This document shows, in pieces, positions 1 to 8,449 of a DNA stretch of 64,000 bases (position 1 is the stretch's first letter; each line of letters begins with the position of its first letter). This stretch comes from Arcobacteraceae bacterium (GTDB lineage Bacteria > Campylobacterota > Campylobacteria > Campylobacterales > Arcobacteraceae), in contig JAIOSF010000012.1 in NCBI GenBank assembly GCA_021107755.1, forward strand, positions 1 to 64,000. The letters run 5' to 3'. The translations under genes were made by a program, and so were the position numbers. The notes under the pieces were generated by a model that ran no database searches, was not told the DNA's origin, and saw only the letters and a list, made by a program, of their open reading frames with translations.

Positions 1-123
1 TGCTTCTATCCCTTTATTATAAATTACATTTATATTTCCGAATTTCTCTATACTATCACAGTATATCTTCTGTACTTTTGGGTCTACTTGTGTTGTTGAG
101 TTATTATCTAAGTATACTTCCAT
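1..123 (-). CDS. nifS: Cysteine desulfurase NifS, N-terminal part (runs off the window)
   Basis: Only the first 41 codons are present; the gene continues beyond base 1. The reading begins MEVYLDNNSTTQVDPKV, which is the start typical of NifS/IscS class-V aminotransferase-fold desulfurases (YLDNNATT). These PLP enzymes take sulfur from cysteine for Fe-S cluster assembly, and NifS serves nitrogenase. The next residues (KFGNINVIYNKG) are less typical than the usual GNPSSLH, so it may be a divergent member. It follows the nifQ-like gene on the same strand with a 29-base gap and an AAAGGAAAA ribosome-binding stretch, so it is probably the third gene of the fprA-nifQ-nifS unit. The assignment rests on a short N-terminus plus context. 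Confidence 0.75.
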   Translation of the reverse strand, partial: MEVYLDNNSTTQVDPKVQKIYCDSIEKFGNINVIYNKGIEA

Positions 124-152
124 TGTTTATTTTCCTTTTTTTTGATTAAATT

Positions 153-488
153 TTATTCTGAAACTTTACAAACAAAACAATTTATTTGATCTTTACAATC
201 TTCACAAGCAGGGGCAATTTCCCCTATGCTATCATAAATATATTTTTTCCATAATTTATCTTGAGGTTTATTTTGTGCTAAAAGGGGAAAGTGTTCTTTC
301 ATAAATCTTCCCATCTCTACTCTACTTTTAAAACCCAAATCTTGATAAAGATGATTTTCCATCAACGAAGTTTGTGCAACTTGGACAGAGATAATATTCT
401 TAGCTCTTTCATTTTTTGCATATTTTTGTAAAAATGATATTACTTTTTCTTCTAGTGTTTTTAATGGTGTTTCATTTTTTATACTCAC
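153..488 (-). CDS. nifQ: Short NifQ-like protein (molybdenum donor for FeMo-co)
   Basis: 111 residues. The C-terminal half reads like NifQ: HLYQDLGFKSR, HFPLLAQN, WKKYIYD, then a cysteine cluster near the end. NifQ proteins are usually longer (about 160-200 residues), so this one lacks much of the N-terminal part. Family NifQ binds a Mo-Fe-S cluster through C-x4-C-x2-C-x5-C. Here I see C-x2-C-x5-C-x2-C (ACEDC...CFVC): the first family cysteine falls on Glu and an extra cysteine lies downstream. It starts with GTG overlapping the TGA of fprA (GTGA), which indicates translational coupling. The role as molybdenum donor to NifE/NifN is inferred from the family. Confidence 0.75.
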   Translation of the reverse strand: MSIKNETPLKTLEEKVISFLQKYAKNERAKNIISVQVAQTSLMENHLYQDLGFKSRVEMGRFMKEHFPLLAQNKPQDKLWKKYIYDSIGEIAPACEDCKDQINCFVCKVSE

Positions 489-1701
489 AGTGTCATCTCC
501 ACCATTTTCCCATTTACTATTTCCCCAAACTCAATTCCAAAATCAAAACAATCCATTAGTTCCTCTTTTGTTGGTATAAGTTTTATTTTCATAGGATCTA
601 GAGGAACTCTAAACTTCAAGTTTTTTAATCTTCCATTCATCATATCAACTGCTTCTCCACTCCATCCATAAGAGCCAAAACAACCACCAAATTTTCCTTT
701 TTTAGTAACATCATACAACTCAATAGATCCCAAACAGGTTTTGGTACATCTCCATTAATTGTTGGGCTACCAATAATAATACCAGTACTTTCTTCTAAAA
801 TTGTAAGCATATTTTGTTCATCAAGAGCAGTTAAATCATAAATATTTGCTATTAAATTATCATTAGATTCAATACCATTATAAATACTTTCTGCCATATT
901 TTTAGTATTTTTATAACTAGTTACATAGAAGATTGAAACAACTTTTTTCCCATGTCGTAAATCATCTTTATTACTCCATTTTAAATATTTATCTATATAT
1001 TTTTGAGGATTATTTCGCATAATTGGACCATGTAGATTACATATCATATCAATTTTACATTTTTCATAGAGTCTTAGGGCATTTAATACATCTGTTTTAA
1101 ATGGTCGCATAATATGGTCATAATAGTATTTAAAGGCATAATCAAAATCACCAACTAAATCATCAAATAATCTATCATCAAAATAGTGACTTCCAAATAC
1201 ATCACCACTAAATAATATCTCATCTTCAACCAAATAACTACTCATAGTTTCAGGCCAATGTAGATTTGGTGTACTTAAAAATTTTAGTGTTTTATTCCCA
1301 ATTTTAAGTTCTTTGTTAGTCCAAACATTTTCTAAGTTCATCTCATCTGTTTTTGCAATAGATTTTAACATAGGTCTAGCCATTGGTGAGATAAATACTT
1401 TTGCATTATTTGTCCGTTTTACAAGTTCTGGTAAAGCACCACTATGATCTGGTTCTAGATGATGCATAACGATATATTTAATATCCTCATATTTACAAAC
1501 AGATTCTAGTTTTTTAAAAAACTCTTCTTGAAATTCATATTTTACAGTGTCAAAAATAACAACACCCTCTGGTGTTTTAAGTAAGTAAGCGTTGTATGTA
1601 GTTCCATTTGCTGTTTTCATAATAATATCAAATGTTCTAATATCGGGATCACTTACCCCAATATAAAAAAGGTCTTTTTTTATCTGTATTGCTTGTTTCA
1701 T
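485..1701 (-). CDS. fprA: Flavodiiron protein FprA (A-type), interrupted by a -1 frameshift
   Basis: An N-terminal beta-lactamase-like diiron domain (residues about 1-250, HLEPDH metal motif, later GDVF and LHGP) is followed by a flavodoxin domain. The first frame runs for 353 codons and stops at 640. The flavodoxin half continues in the -1 frame from about 733 to 485 (GKFGGCFGSYGWSGEAV). The frames must join near codon 333 at a run of six A; the joined protein would be about 405 residues, the normal family length. Flavodiiron proteins reduce O2 or NO to water or N2O, and this one sits in a nif operon, so oxygen protection of nitrogenase is a reasonable inference. One lost A (mutation or sequencing error) or programmed frameshifting could explain the break. 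Confidence 0.85.
697..703 (-). other. Frameshift point / slippery heptamer A AAA AAG in fprA
   Basis: The minus strand reads CTA AAA AAG GAA in the upstream frame, so A-AAA-AAG is phased as a canonical -1 slippery heptamer. After slipping, reading continues as AAA AAA GGA AAA TTT, giving KKGKFGGCFGSYGW, which matches flavodiiron proteins. I see no convincing upstream Shine-Dalgarno stimulator or strong downstream hairpin, so a lost A (A7 to A6) is equally possible. Confidence 0.6.
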
Positions 1702-1712
1702 AGTTACTTTTA

Positions 1713-1728
1713 TGCAATAACTATTCCT
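1713..1728 (-). promoter_or_regulatory. Sigma-54-type promoter element before fprA-nifQ-nifS
   Basis: Minus strand AGGAATAGTTATTGCA has GG and GC separated by exactly ten bases, the -24/-12 spacing of RpoN promoters. It overlaps the end of hemD and lies only 12 bases before the fprA ATG, so a normal start point would give almost no leader. The same layout occurs before the three other nif units here. Confidence 0.6.
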
Positions 1729-2626
1729 ACTTTAACTCCAACGCTTTTTTTACACAAGATTCTAAAGAAGTATTCTCTGCAATCACTGGTTTTATATAGT
1801 CTGGGAAAAACTTTGCAGTGGTTTGTCCTATACTAATAGCAGTATAACTTTCATCCCATTCTACATTTTTTAAAAAACACTCTATAGTAGATGGAGAAGA
1901 GAAAATTATTGCAGAATTTTTAGGAATTTTTATTTTCTTTTTATATTCTTTACATACTGTTTCATATATAACTAAATTATCACATTCTACATTATTCTTT
2001 TTTAGTATAGTAGTAAGATTAGAAACTACTTTTGCACCACCTACATATAGAACTTTTTTCCCTTTTAAATCATTTGTAATTTCTTGTGCAAACTGATCTC
2101 CATGATGTTCTTTCCCAACTAGTTTTAATTTTCCACCAAGAGATTTTACCACTTTTGCAGTTTGAGGAGCAATAACATATGAAGGTATTTTCTTCCAACT
2201 ATTATCCATACTATCTAATGCTTTTACAGCATTTTTAGATGTAAAAATAAGTGCATCATATTTTTCTAAGTTAATATCCTGTTTTTTATATTTGATATCA
2301 ATAACAGGTATACTTTTAGTGTGTTTAATATTTTTATCAGTTAAAATATATATTTTTTTATTACTATTTTTTATCCCTTTAAATATATTTTTAAATCGTT
2401 GTTTTAGTCTTATTAAAAATCTGTCTTCATGAGAGATAACTATATCCTTATTCTCATCTATAAAAAATTCTATGTCATCTTTAGAGAGGGTATATGTTAT
2501 TTTTATCATCTCTTGATAAGCATTTTCTTTTTGAGAATTCACATCTACAAAAAGTGTATTTGAGGTGATGTCATATTCATAATATAATAAATTTAAAGGT
2601 TCTAATAATTTTTTTATTTTATCCAT
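1727..2626 (-). CDS. hemD: Uroporphyrinogen-III synthase with N-terminal extension
   Basis: 299 residues. From about residue 90 onward the sequence follows the HemD (HEM4) pattern of two alternating alpha/beta lobes: IFTSKNAVKAL, YVIAPQTAKVV, VLYVGGAKVV, LVIYET, IIFSSPSTIECF and TAISIGQTTA. HemD closes hydroxymethylbilane to uroporphyrinogen III, the branch point for heme and siroheme; siroheme is needed by the sulfite reductase farther right. The first 85-90 residues are extra compared with the usual 210-250-residue family and I do not recognise them. It is divergent from sfsA, and its stop overlaps the fprA promoter element, so it is probably not part of the nif unit. Confidence 0.8.
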   Translation of the reverse strand: MDKIKKLLEPLNLLYYEYDITSNTLFVDVNSQKENAYQEMIKITYTLSKDDIEFFIDENKDIVISHEDRFLIRLKQRFKNIFKGIKNSNKKIYILTDKNIKHTKSIPVIDIKYKKQDINLEKYDALIFTSKNAVKALDSMDNSWKKIPSYVIAPQTAKVVKSLGGKLKLVGKEHHGDQFAQEITNDLKGKKVLYVGGAKVVSNLTTILKKNNVECDNLVIYETVCKEYKKKIKIPKNSAIIFSSPSTIECFLKNVEWDESYTAISIGQTTAKFFPDYIKPVIAENTSLESCVKKALELK

Positions 2627-2690
2627 TTGTTAAAGTTCCAGATTATTTTATTTAGGTATATTACTACAATAGTGATAAGGATAAAGTAAA

Positions 2691-3383
2691 ATGAAATTTG
2701 ACATACTCACACATGGAAAACTCATAAAAAGATATAAAAGATTTTTAGCTGATATACAACTTGATAATGGGGAAACAATAACTGCACATGTACCAAATAG
2801 TGGTGCAATGACCTCTACAATTGAAACTGGTTGCGATGTTTGGGTAAGCTTTCATGATAATCCCAAAAGAAAACTCAAATATACATTAGAACTTACAAAA
2901 TTGTATGATCAATATATTTGTACAAACACAAATGTAGCAAATAAGATAGCAATAGAAGCAATACAAAATGGGATAATTAAAGAGTTACACAATTATAAAA
3001 CTTTAAAGCCAGAACAAAAATATGGACAAAATAGTCGCATAGATATCTTACTTGAGAATGAAAATGAAAAGTGTTATGTAGAGGTAAAAAGTGTCACTTT
3101 AAAAATAGAAGATAATTTGGCATTTCCAGACTCTATTACTTCAAGAGGAGAGAAACATCTCAATGAACTAGCACAAATGGTAAAAGATGGTCATAGGGCA
3201 GTGATGTTATATATAATTCAAAGAACTGATAATCTCCCATTTAGAATTGCAAGTGAAATTGATAAAAAATATTATGAGAGTTTTTTAAATGTCACTAAAA
3301 AAGGTGTAGAAGTATTAGTCTATCAATCAAGTATCTCACAAAAGGAGATATTTATAGATAGAAAATTAAATTTTAAAATTTAG
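2691..3383 (+). CDS. sfsA: SfsA family protein (sugar fermentation stimulation protein homologue)
   Basis: 230 residues, full length for SfsA. Visible family segments are AHVPNSGAM, the SRIDILL...YVEVKSVTL core resembling a PD-(D/E)xK nuclease fold, and FPDSITSRGEKHLNEL. The biochemical role of SfsA is not settled; the E. coli name comes from maltose metabolism and DNA binding. It has an AAGGATAAAGTAAA leader before ATG. It converges with the diguanylate cyclase gene and the two stop codons overlap by four bases. Identification is confident, function is not. Confidence 0.9.
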   Translation: MKFDILTHGKLIKRYKRFLADIQLDNGETITAHVPNSGAMTSTIETGCDVWVSFHDNPKRKLKYTLELTKLYDQYICTNTNVANKIAIEAIQNGIIKELHNYKTLKPEQKYGQNSRIDILLENENEKCYVEVKSVTLKIEDNLAFPDSITSRGEKHLNELAQMVKDGHRAVMLYIIQRTDNLPFRIASEIDKKYYESFLNVTKKGVEVLVYQSSISQKEIFIDRKLNFKI

Positions 3384-4537
3384 TTCTCACCATAAATTTT
3401 AATAGTATCTCTTCCACTCTCTTTAGCTTCATAGAGGGCTATATCTGCTAATTTAAAAGCTTCTAAAAAGTTTTTAGAGCTACTTGGTGTTTTATTAACC
3501 CCAATAGAGACTGTAATATAAATATAATCTTCTTCATTAATAAACATCTTATGTTCTTTTATATTTGAAAATACTCGTTGAATCACACTGAGTGAAGTAT
3601 CACTATTTTCAGATTTGTTCTTTATAAAAATAACAAACTCTTCACCACCATATCTAACAACAATATCTTCCTCTACTCTAATTGTATGAAGTAATATATT
3701 ACCAACTTCACGAAGTATTATATCTCCAACATCATGACCATAAGTGTCATTGACATTTTTAAAATAATCTATATCAAGTGCTGCAATCATATATTCATCT
3801 AAATTAACTGTATCTTCTATCTCATGAAGATAGTTTCTATTATATACATTTGTTAATCTATCTGTAAATGACTGTTGTTTCATCCTTTTATATCTTATAA
3901 ACTGTATTAAAAAAACAATAAATAATAGAAATACAATACCAAGAATAAAAAATAATCCACTTTTCATCATTATGATGATTTCATTTATTTTTTGTAACTT
4001 ATCAATTGAAAAATCAATAACTAAAACCAGTTTTACTTCCTCTTTATACAATACTGGAACTAAATAACTCAGTGAAAGTTTTTGTAGGTAAGTATGTTTA
4101 ATAATAACTGGTAATTTTGTTTCATATAGTTCAAACCATTTATCACTTGTAATATCAAGTTTTTGATCTATCATCGCTTTTTCTTCAGAACCATCAACTA
4201 AAAATCGAAAAGTGTTTTTTCTATCTTTATAGAGCAAATATGCATATTTTATATTTGGTGTTATAAGATTTTTGAGTTGCATCTCTAATCTTTTTTGTAA
4301 CTGTGTATCTTTTTTTATATCATTTATATAATCATCACTATATCTTAAAATTTTTGTAATATGGTCTGCTTTATTTTGAGTAATATGTAATACATCTGTT
4401 GTTGCTATTGTGAACATGTCTTTTTCAATATTTTTTTCATATTGAAATATTATATAAAGTAAAAAAACTAAAAAAGATACGACTACAAACAATCCAGCAA
4501 CAAGATAATAAGGGTTTTTTAAAAAATTTTTATTCAT
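3380..4537 (-). CDS. Membrane diguanylate cyclase (periplasmic sensor domain plus GGDEF)
   Basis: 385 residues. One transmembrane helix at about 12-32, a periplasmic region of about 150 residues of Cache-like character, a second helix at about 190-212, then a GGDEF domain with an intact GGEEF active site at about 297-301 and the DxDxFKxxND segment (DIDYFKNVNDTYGHD). This should make c-di-GMP from two GTP. I see no canonical RxxD inhibitory site ahead of GGEEF. It overlaps the preceding small periplasmic-protein gene by eight bases and is the last gene of a three-gene unit with a TonB-dependent receptor, which suggests that an outer-membrane or periplasmic signal controls it. Confidence 0.9.
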   Translation of the reverse strand: MNKNFLKNPYYLVAGLFVVVSFLVFLLYIIFQYEKNIEKDMFTIATTDVLHITQNKADHITKILRYSDDYINDIKKDTQLQKRLEMQLKNLITPNIKYAYLLYKDRKNTFRFLVDGSEEKAMIDQKLDITSDKWFELYETKLPVIIKHTYLQKLSLSYLVPVLYKEEVKLVLVIDFSIDKLQKINEIIIMMKSGLFFILGIVFLLFIVFLIQFIRYKRMKQQSFTDRLTNVYNRNYLHEIEDTVNLDEYMIAALDIDYFKNVNDTYGHDVGDIILREVGNILLHTIRVEEDIVVRYGGEEFVIFIKNKSENSDTSLSVIQRVFSNIKEHKMFINEEDYIYITVSIGVNKTPSSSKNFLEAFKLADIALYEAKESGRDTIKIYGEN

Positions 4538-4988
4538 TGATATCTTCTATATACTTGAGATATTCTTTTGATAATTGTACACTATTACCCTCTAGTCTTT
4601 GTTTGATAAAAACAATATTTGGTCTACTTTTACTCCAAAAAAATGCACCATAATATCTATTATCTGCAATCAATCTTCTATAGTTATTTGTAAAAAACAG
4701 TTTATTATATTTTTCACATTTATCCTTAAAAACTCCTTTATTATCATATATAAAATTTGCTGACTCACAATCTTTTGTAAGATTACAATATTGAGAATAT
4801 ATCTCTTTCTCTTGTTCTGAAATATTAGGAATAAATAATTTAATTTTTTCTTTAAGTGAAGATGTTGCTATTTTTGAAATAATTTTTGCTTCAAAATCTA
4901 TCTCTTTATTAAATTTATTAACCAAAAAAACATATTGATCACTAAAAGCAACCGAAAAAATCGTTAGTAATAAAATAAATATTTTCAT
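4530..4988 (-). CDS. Small periplasmic protein of unknown function between TonB receptor and diguanylate cyclase
   Basis: 152 residues from the ATG at 4988, which overlaps the receptor stop as TAATG; a GTG 12 bases earlier is also open but less likely. MKIFILLLTIFSVAFSDQ is a clear signal peptide. The mature part begins YVFLVNKFNKEIDF and contains three cysteines; it loosely recalls the small half of phosphate-type periplasmic binding proteins, but I would not assign a family. Its position, overlapping both neighbours, suggests that it links the TonB-dependent receptor to the periplasmic domain of the cyclase, much as YfiR controls YfiN. That parallel is by layout only, not by sequence. Confidence 0.7.
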   Translation of the reverse strand: MKIFILLLTIFSVAFSDQYVFLVNKFNKEIDFEAKIISKIATSSLKEKIKLFIPNISEQEKEIYSQYCNLTKDCESANFIYDNKGVFKDKCEKYNKLFFTNNYRRLIADNRYYGAFFWSKSRPNIVFIKQRLEGNSVQLSKEYLKYIEDINE

Positions 4989-6910
4989 TAAAATACCCAC
5001 TTCATACTAAGAGTTACTTTTCTTTGATAGTCATCTAAAGCAAAATTTGCTCCATTAAAACCCTCTTGAAAAAGTGATTGTGTAGATTTATCTAGTAAAT
5101 TCTCAGCTTTTAAACTTATAGAACTATCTTTAGAAATATTATATGTTGCTCCAATATTAAAATTAAAACTTTTATCTACATACACATCTAAAAATCGATA
5201 AGAGTTTCTATAAATTAAAGAGGTAAAATACTCAAAAGATTGATATTTTCCCATATATTTAACATATCCACCTTTATATGAGTTAGTAAAATTTCTACTT
5301 AGCTTAGTTATATAATAGTTTAATTGTAGTTTATTATCTTGAGAAAACTCATAAGAATAATCAAAAATCAACCCTTCAGTATTTACTTTATAATCTACAT
5401 TAATAAATCCAACTGGAGTGTAATAAATAAAGTTTTCTATGTTTATATGGCTATATAAAAGACTGAACTTTGAACTATCTTTAGCATAAACACCTTTAAT
5501 TGCATAATATTTGTATTGTTGTGATTTCATCTTATCATTATTTTTATCTGCATAATCTACATTATAAAAAGTTGGAGTGATGTATGTTTCAGTATAAAAA
5601 GCTTTTAATCCAAAATTATTGAAAGGTGTATATATAGCCCCTATTCTATACTGTTCATCACTAAAATCATCTAAATTTCCATTTCGTTTAAACTTATCAA
5701 ACTTTCCATTTGCAACTAATAAAAGATCTTCATTCACTTTATAATCATCTTGAAGTAATAAAGATAAAGTTTTTTCTCTATCAAAACTTGTATGCTGTCC
5801 AACATCACTTGTAACATTTGCAAAGTTCACAGTTGTATTTTTATGTGTGGTATATTTTTTGTCTTGGAAATTAGCACCAATTAAAAAATTATTTTTGTTA
5901 TGGCTTATTGTTTTTGTTATTAAAGTATTGAACTTTGAAACCCTACTATCATGATAAGATTCTTTAGGAATTGTTCCCCCTAGATTTGTAAAATCCAATA
6001 CTGGTATTAGTGCTAATCCCCCACTATCTTGCTCGTTTATTTTTATATCATTATTATCATAAGATATTTGTACTTTTATTGATTTATCATCCAAAAAATA
6101 GTTTTTAATATCAATAAAATAATCTTTTGAATCAATTTCACCATTATCAGAATTTGCGTCTAATGCTAATCCTAAATAATTTTCCTTTGATAGGTCAGTA
6201 TATCCAAAGTTAATATCTGTATTGTTTTTTTGAATATTAAGATAAAAGTATCTTTGGTCTGCATCGTTACCAACTTTGTTACCTTTGTAGGTATTTGAAT
6301 CTTTTACTTTTGTTTTGTTAAAATATGATAAATAAGACCAGCCACTTTCAAAAGTTTCTGAGTGTGTTACACTTTGTGAATTAGTACCATGAGAAGCAAC
6401 TGTTGTTGCAATTTGAGAACCATTCTCTTGAAAAGGTTTTTTAGTATATATTCTAATAAAAAATATACCATTTTCACTTCCAAAAGCAAAAGAGCTATTT
6501 CCTCTATAAACTTCAATATAATCAATAAAATCAAGAGGTAATTCAATCCAAGAGTTAGAGGGTGATTGTGTATAACTAGAACTCACTTCATGGTCATTTA
6601 TAAAAAATCTAAAAAAACCACTTACATCAGTTTTTGTACCAGAAATAGATAAACTTGATACACCATATTTATTTTTATTCAGATTTGTTAAAGGAAGTTC
6701 TTTTAACAAATCTGCTAATGTAGTATATTGCATCAGTTTTAAATCTTTTTGTGAATATATTGTCACATGACCTAATTTTTCATCAACAGTTTTTAGGGAT
6801 TTTTTAGTATTAGACTCATACTCTTGTAAAAGTGTATCTATATTTTGTGCATAAAGAATATCTATAAATAAAAAAAGATATATAAAATATTTATACAAAA
6901 CTAACTCCAC
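4988..6910 (-). CDS. TonB-dependent outer-membrane receptor
   Basis: About 640 residues. After a signal peptide ending YAQ comes a plug domain (VTIYSQKDLKLMQYTTLADLL..., later YIEVYRGNSSFAFG), then a long beta-rich region with alternating aromatic residues and a C-terminus ending in a terminal aromatic (KVTLSMKWVF), as expected for a beta-barrel. Such receptors import siderophores, heme, metals or vitamins; the substrate cannot be read here. The open frame starts with GTG at 6910, but GTGGAG looks like the ribosome-binding site for a TTG at 6898, which would give a cleaner signal peptide. First gene of the unit with the small periplasmic protein and the diguanylate cyclase. Confidence 0.88.
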   Translation of the reverse strand: MELVLYKYFIYLFLFIDILYAQNIDTLLQEYESNTKKSLKTVDEKLGHVTIYSQKDLKLMQYTTLADLLKELPLTNLNKNKYGVSSLSISGTKTDVSGFFRFFINDHEVSSSYTQSPSNSWIELPLDFIDYIEVYRGNSSFAFGSENGIFFIRIYTKKPFQENGSQIATTVASHGTNSQSVTHSETFESGWSYLSYFNKTKVKDSNTYKGNKVGNDADQRYFYLNIQKNNTDINFGYTDLSKENYLGLALDANSDNGEIDSKDYFIDIKNYFLDDKSIKVQISYDNNDIKINEQDSGGLALIPVLDFTNLGGTIPKESYHDSRVSKFNTLITKTISHNKNNFLIGANFQDKKYTTHKNTTVNFANVTSDVGQHTSFDREKTLSLLLQDDYKVNEDLLLVANGKFDKFKRNGNLDDFSDEQYRIGAIYTPFNNFGLKAFYTETYITPTFYNVDYADKNNDKMKSQQYKYYAIKGVYAKDSSKFSLLYSHINIENFIYYTPVGFINVDYKVNTEGLIFDYSYEFSQDNKLQLNYYITKLSRNFTNSYKGGYVKYMGKYQSFEYFTSLIYRNSYRFLDVYVDKSFNFNIGATYNISKDSSISLKAENLLDKSTQSLFQEGFNGANFALDDYQRKVTLSMKWVF

Positions 6911-6960
6911 TAAATTTTAGTTATTCTAGTGTAATAAGCTTTAAAGATTGGTTATTAGTT

Positions 6961-7326
6961 TTATTTTTTTAAAAGTATTCTTTTTAACCAAAGTGGAGCA
7001 CTATCTTGCATCATCTTTTGTAATGATTTTATCACATCTTCTATTCTCTCAGACTCATGAGATGACTTCATTGGATAGATACCACACTTTTGTACCATAT
7101 TGGCAGCTTTGGGTCCTATTTGCGATACATATACGATGTCACTATCCTCTAAACAATTGATTTTATACTCTAATTTATCTATCTCATCATCAAACTTCAA
7201 TGAAGAGTCAACTTCACTAACAAGTTCATAATCGTCTTCAGAAATTTCATAAATATAAAACATCTCACACCAACCAAAATGTTGGTTTACATGAATATTA
7301 TCTTTTGATGCAAATGCTATCTTCAT
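6961..7326 (-). CDS. nifX: NifX-type dinitrogenase iron-molybdenum cofactor-binding protein
   Basis: 121 residues starting MKIAFASKDNIHVNQHFGWCEMFYIYEI, the beginning of the NifX/NifB-C/NafY cofactor-binding fold (HFG with a nearby aromatic). A later IVYVSQIGPKAANMVQKCGIYP segment fits the same fold. Family members hold NifB-co or FeMo-co precursors during transfer to NifEN or apo-dinitrogenase in the cytosol. It lies alone after the defence cassette, with its own sigma-54-type element 34 bases upstream and an AAAAGGATAA ribosome-binding stretch. The symbol nifX is the nearest label; NifY or a generic NifX-like protein is also possible. Confidence 0.85.
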   Translation of the reverse strand: MKIAFASKDNIHVNQHFGWCEMFYIYEISEDDYELVSEVDSSLKFDDEIDKLEYKINCLEDSDIVYVSQIGPKAANMVQKCGIYPMKSSHESERIEDVIKSLQKMMQDSAPLWLKRILLKK

Positions 7327-7359
7327 CGATTATCCTTTTGGATTTGTTATGTAAGTTTA

Positions 7360-7375
7360 TGCAAGAGTTGTTCCT
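7360..7375 (-). promoter_or_regulatory. Sigma-54-type promoter element before nifX
   Basis: Minus strand AGGAACAACTCTTGCA has GG-N10-GC and a TTGCA end, close to the RpoN consensus TGGCAC-N5-TTGCA. The predicted start near 7350 leaves a leader of about 24 bases with a good ribosome-binding site. It separates nifX transcription from the HNH/ATPase genes upstream. Confidence 0.65.
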
Positions 7376-7378
7376 TAA

Positions 7379-8449
7379 TTATTTACCGTACTCTTTTATA
7401 TGTTTATATAAGTCTTTTGTCATTTTTGATAAAGGATGTTTATTAAATTCTTCTTCTTTGTAGTAATTGCAAAAATGTTTCTGGTATTCATCTTCTGATA
7501 AATCAAATGTATTTTTCAAAAACTTTTTATTTACATCTGGATATTTTTGATGTTTTGTAAACATCTCATTTACATAGTCACTATGTATCTCATTGTAAAG
7601 ATTATCAAGATGTAGTACTTCTGAATTTTTTATAGTATCTGAACATTTTAAATTTATTTTTCTTGTATCTGTATCTATAGAATCAAACTCAAATCTAAAT
7701 CTATCATCATTTTCTTTCATCTCATAAGGACTTATGCAATTTTGTGTATAAGTATCTACATCACTTTTTATTTTATTACAAAATGCACAAGATGGTAAAA
7801 GATTTGAGATACTTAGAGATAAAAAAGGGTAGATTGATTTTGGAAAAAAATGCTCTATATCAGGAGATTGATTATCATTTGCCCCATGTAGCTTCGTTAT
7901 TTCATCTTTATGTATAGGATTTATAAAATTTCTATTACAATAGGGACAAACATTCACATCATTAAAAAGTTCAAAAAATGGTTTTTTAAAGTCACTTTTT
8001 ACATTACTTAAATATTTAGAATATAAAGTTTCAAATTTTTTGTGATATTTTTTATAATCACTCGATCTTAACTTTTTATTTTCTTGATAAATTAATAAAG
8101 AATTAGAATCTACTTTATCTTTTAAATAATTTTTCATAGTACCAAAATCTGCTGATAAAATTAAATAGATATCATCTCTTAAAGTTCTAAGTTCAGCTTT
8201 AAAATTATCATCTATCTTACTTCTTAGTAAATTTGTTATCTCTTTACAAATAAGTTTTTTAAACTTAAATATTGAAATAGAGTCTGCATTAGTATAACTT
8301 TCAAAAACACTTAAATCGTTGTAATCTCTAACTGAACTACTTTCAATATCTTCAAGTTTTTCAATCACTTCTTTTTTTAAATTATTAATACTAGAGTTAT
8401 TTAAAGAGGCAAATATTCGTTTTTCAGCACTATTATCAACTCTAATCAT
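7379..8449 (-). CDS. HNH endonuclease, Septu PtuB-like
   Basis: 356 residues from ATG 8449; the longer frame opens with a TTG one codon earlier. The C-terminal half holds an HNH nuclease core: CPYCNRNF, then DIEHFFPKSIYP, then NLLPSCAFCNKIKSD, with two CxxC pairs for structural zinc and the catalytic EH. The N-terminal half is helical and not recognised. The start lies inside the end of the ATPase gene (8-base overlap), so the two are coupled. An ATPase plus HNH nuclease pair is the layout of Septu (PtuA/PtuB) and of some retron effectors; in those systems the nuclease attacks nucleic acid on phage infection. Assignment as PtuB-like is by layout and HNH motif. Confidence 0.8.
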   Translation of the reverse strand: MIRVDNSAEKRIFASLNNSSINNLKKEVIEKLEDIESSSVRDYNDLSVFESYTNADSISIFKFKKLICKEITNLLRSKIDDNFKAELRTLRDDIYLILSADFGTMKNYLKDKVDSNSLLIYQENKKLRSSDYKKYHKKFETLYSKYLSNVKSDFKKPFFELFNDVNVCPYCNRNFINPIHKDEITKLHGANDNQSPDIEHFFPKSIYPFLSLSISNLLPSCAFCNKIKSDVDTYTQNCISPYEMKENDDRFRFEFDSIDTDTRKINLKCSDTIKNSEVLHLDNLYNEIHSDYVNEMFTKHQKYPDVNKKFLKNTFDLSEDEYQKHFCNYYKEEEFNKHPLSKMTKDLYKHIKEYGK

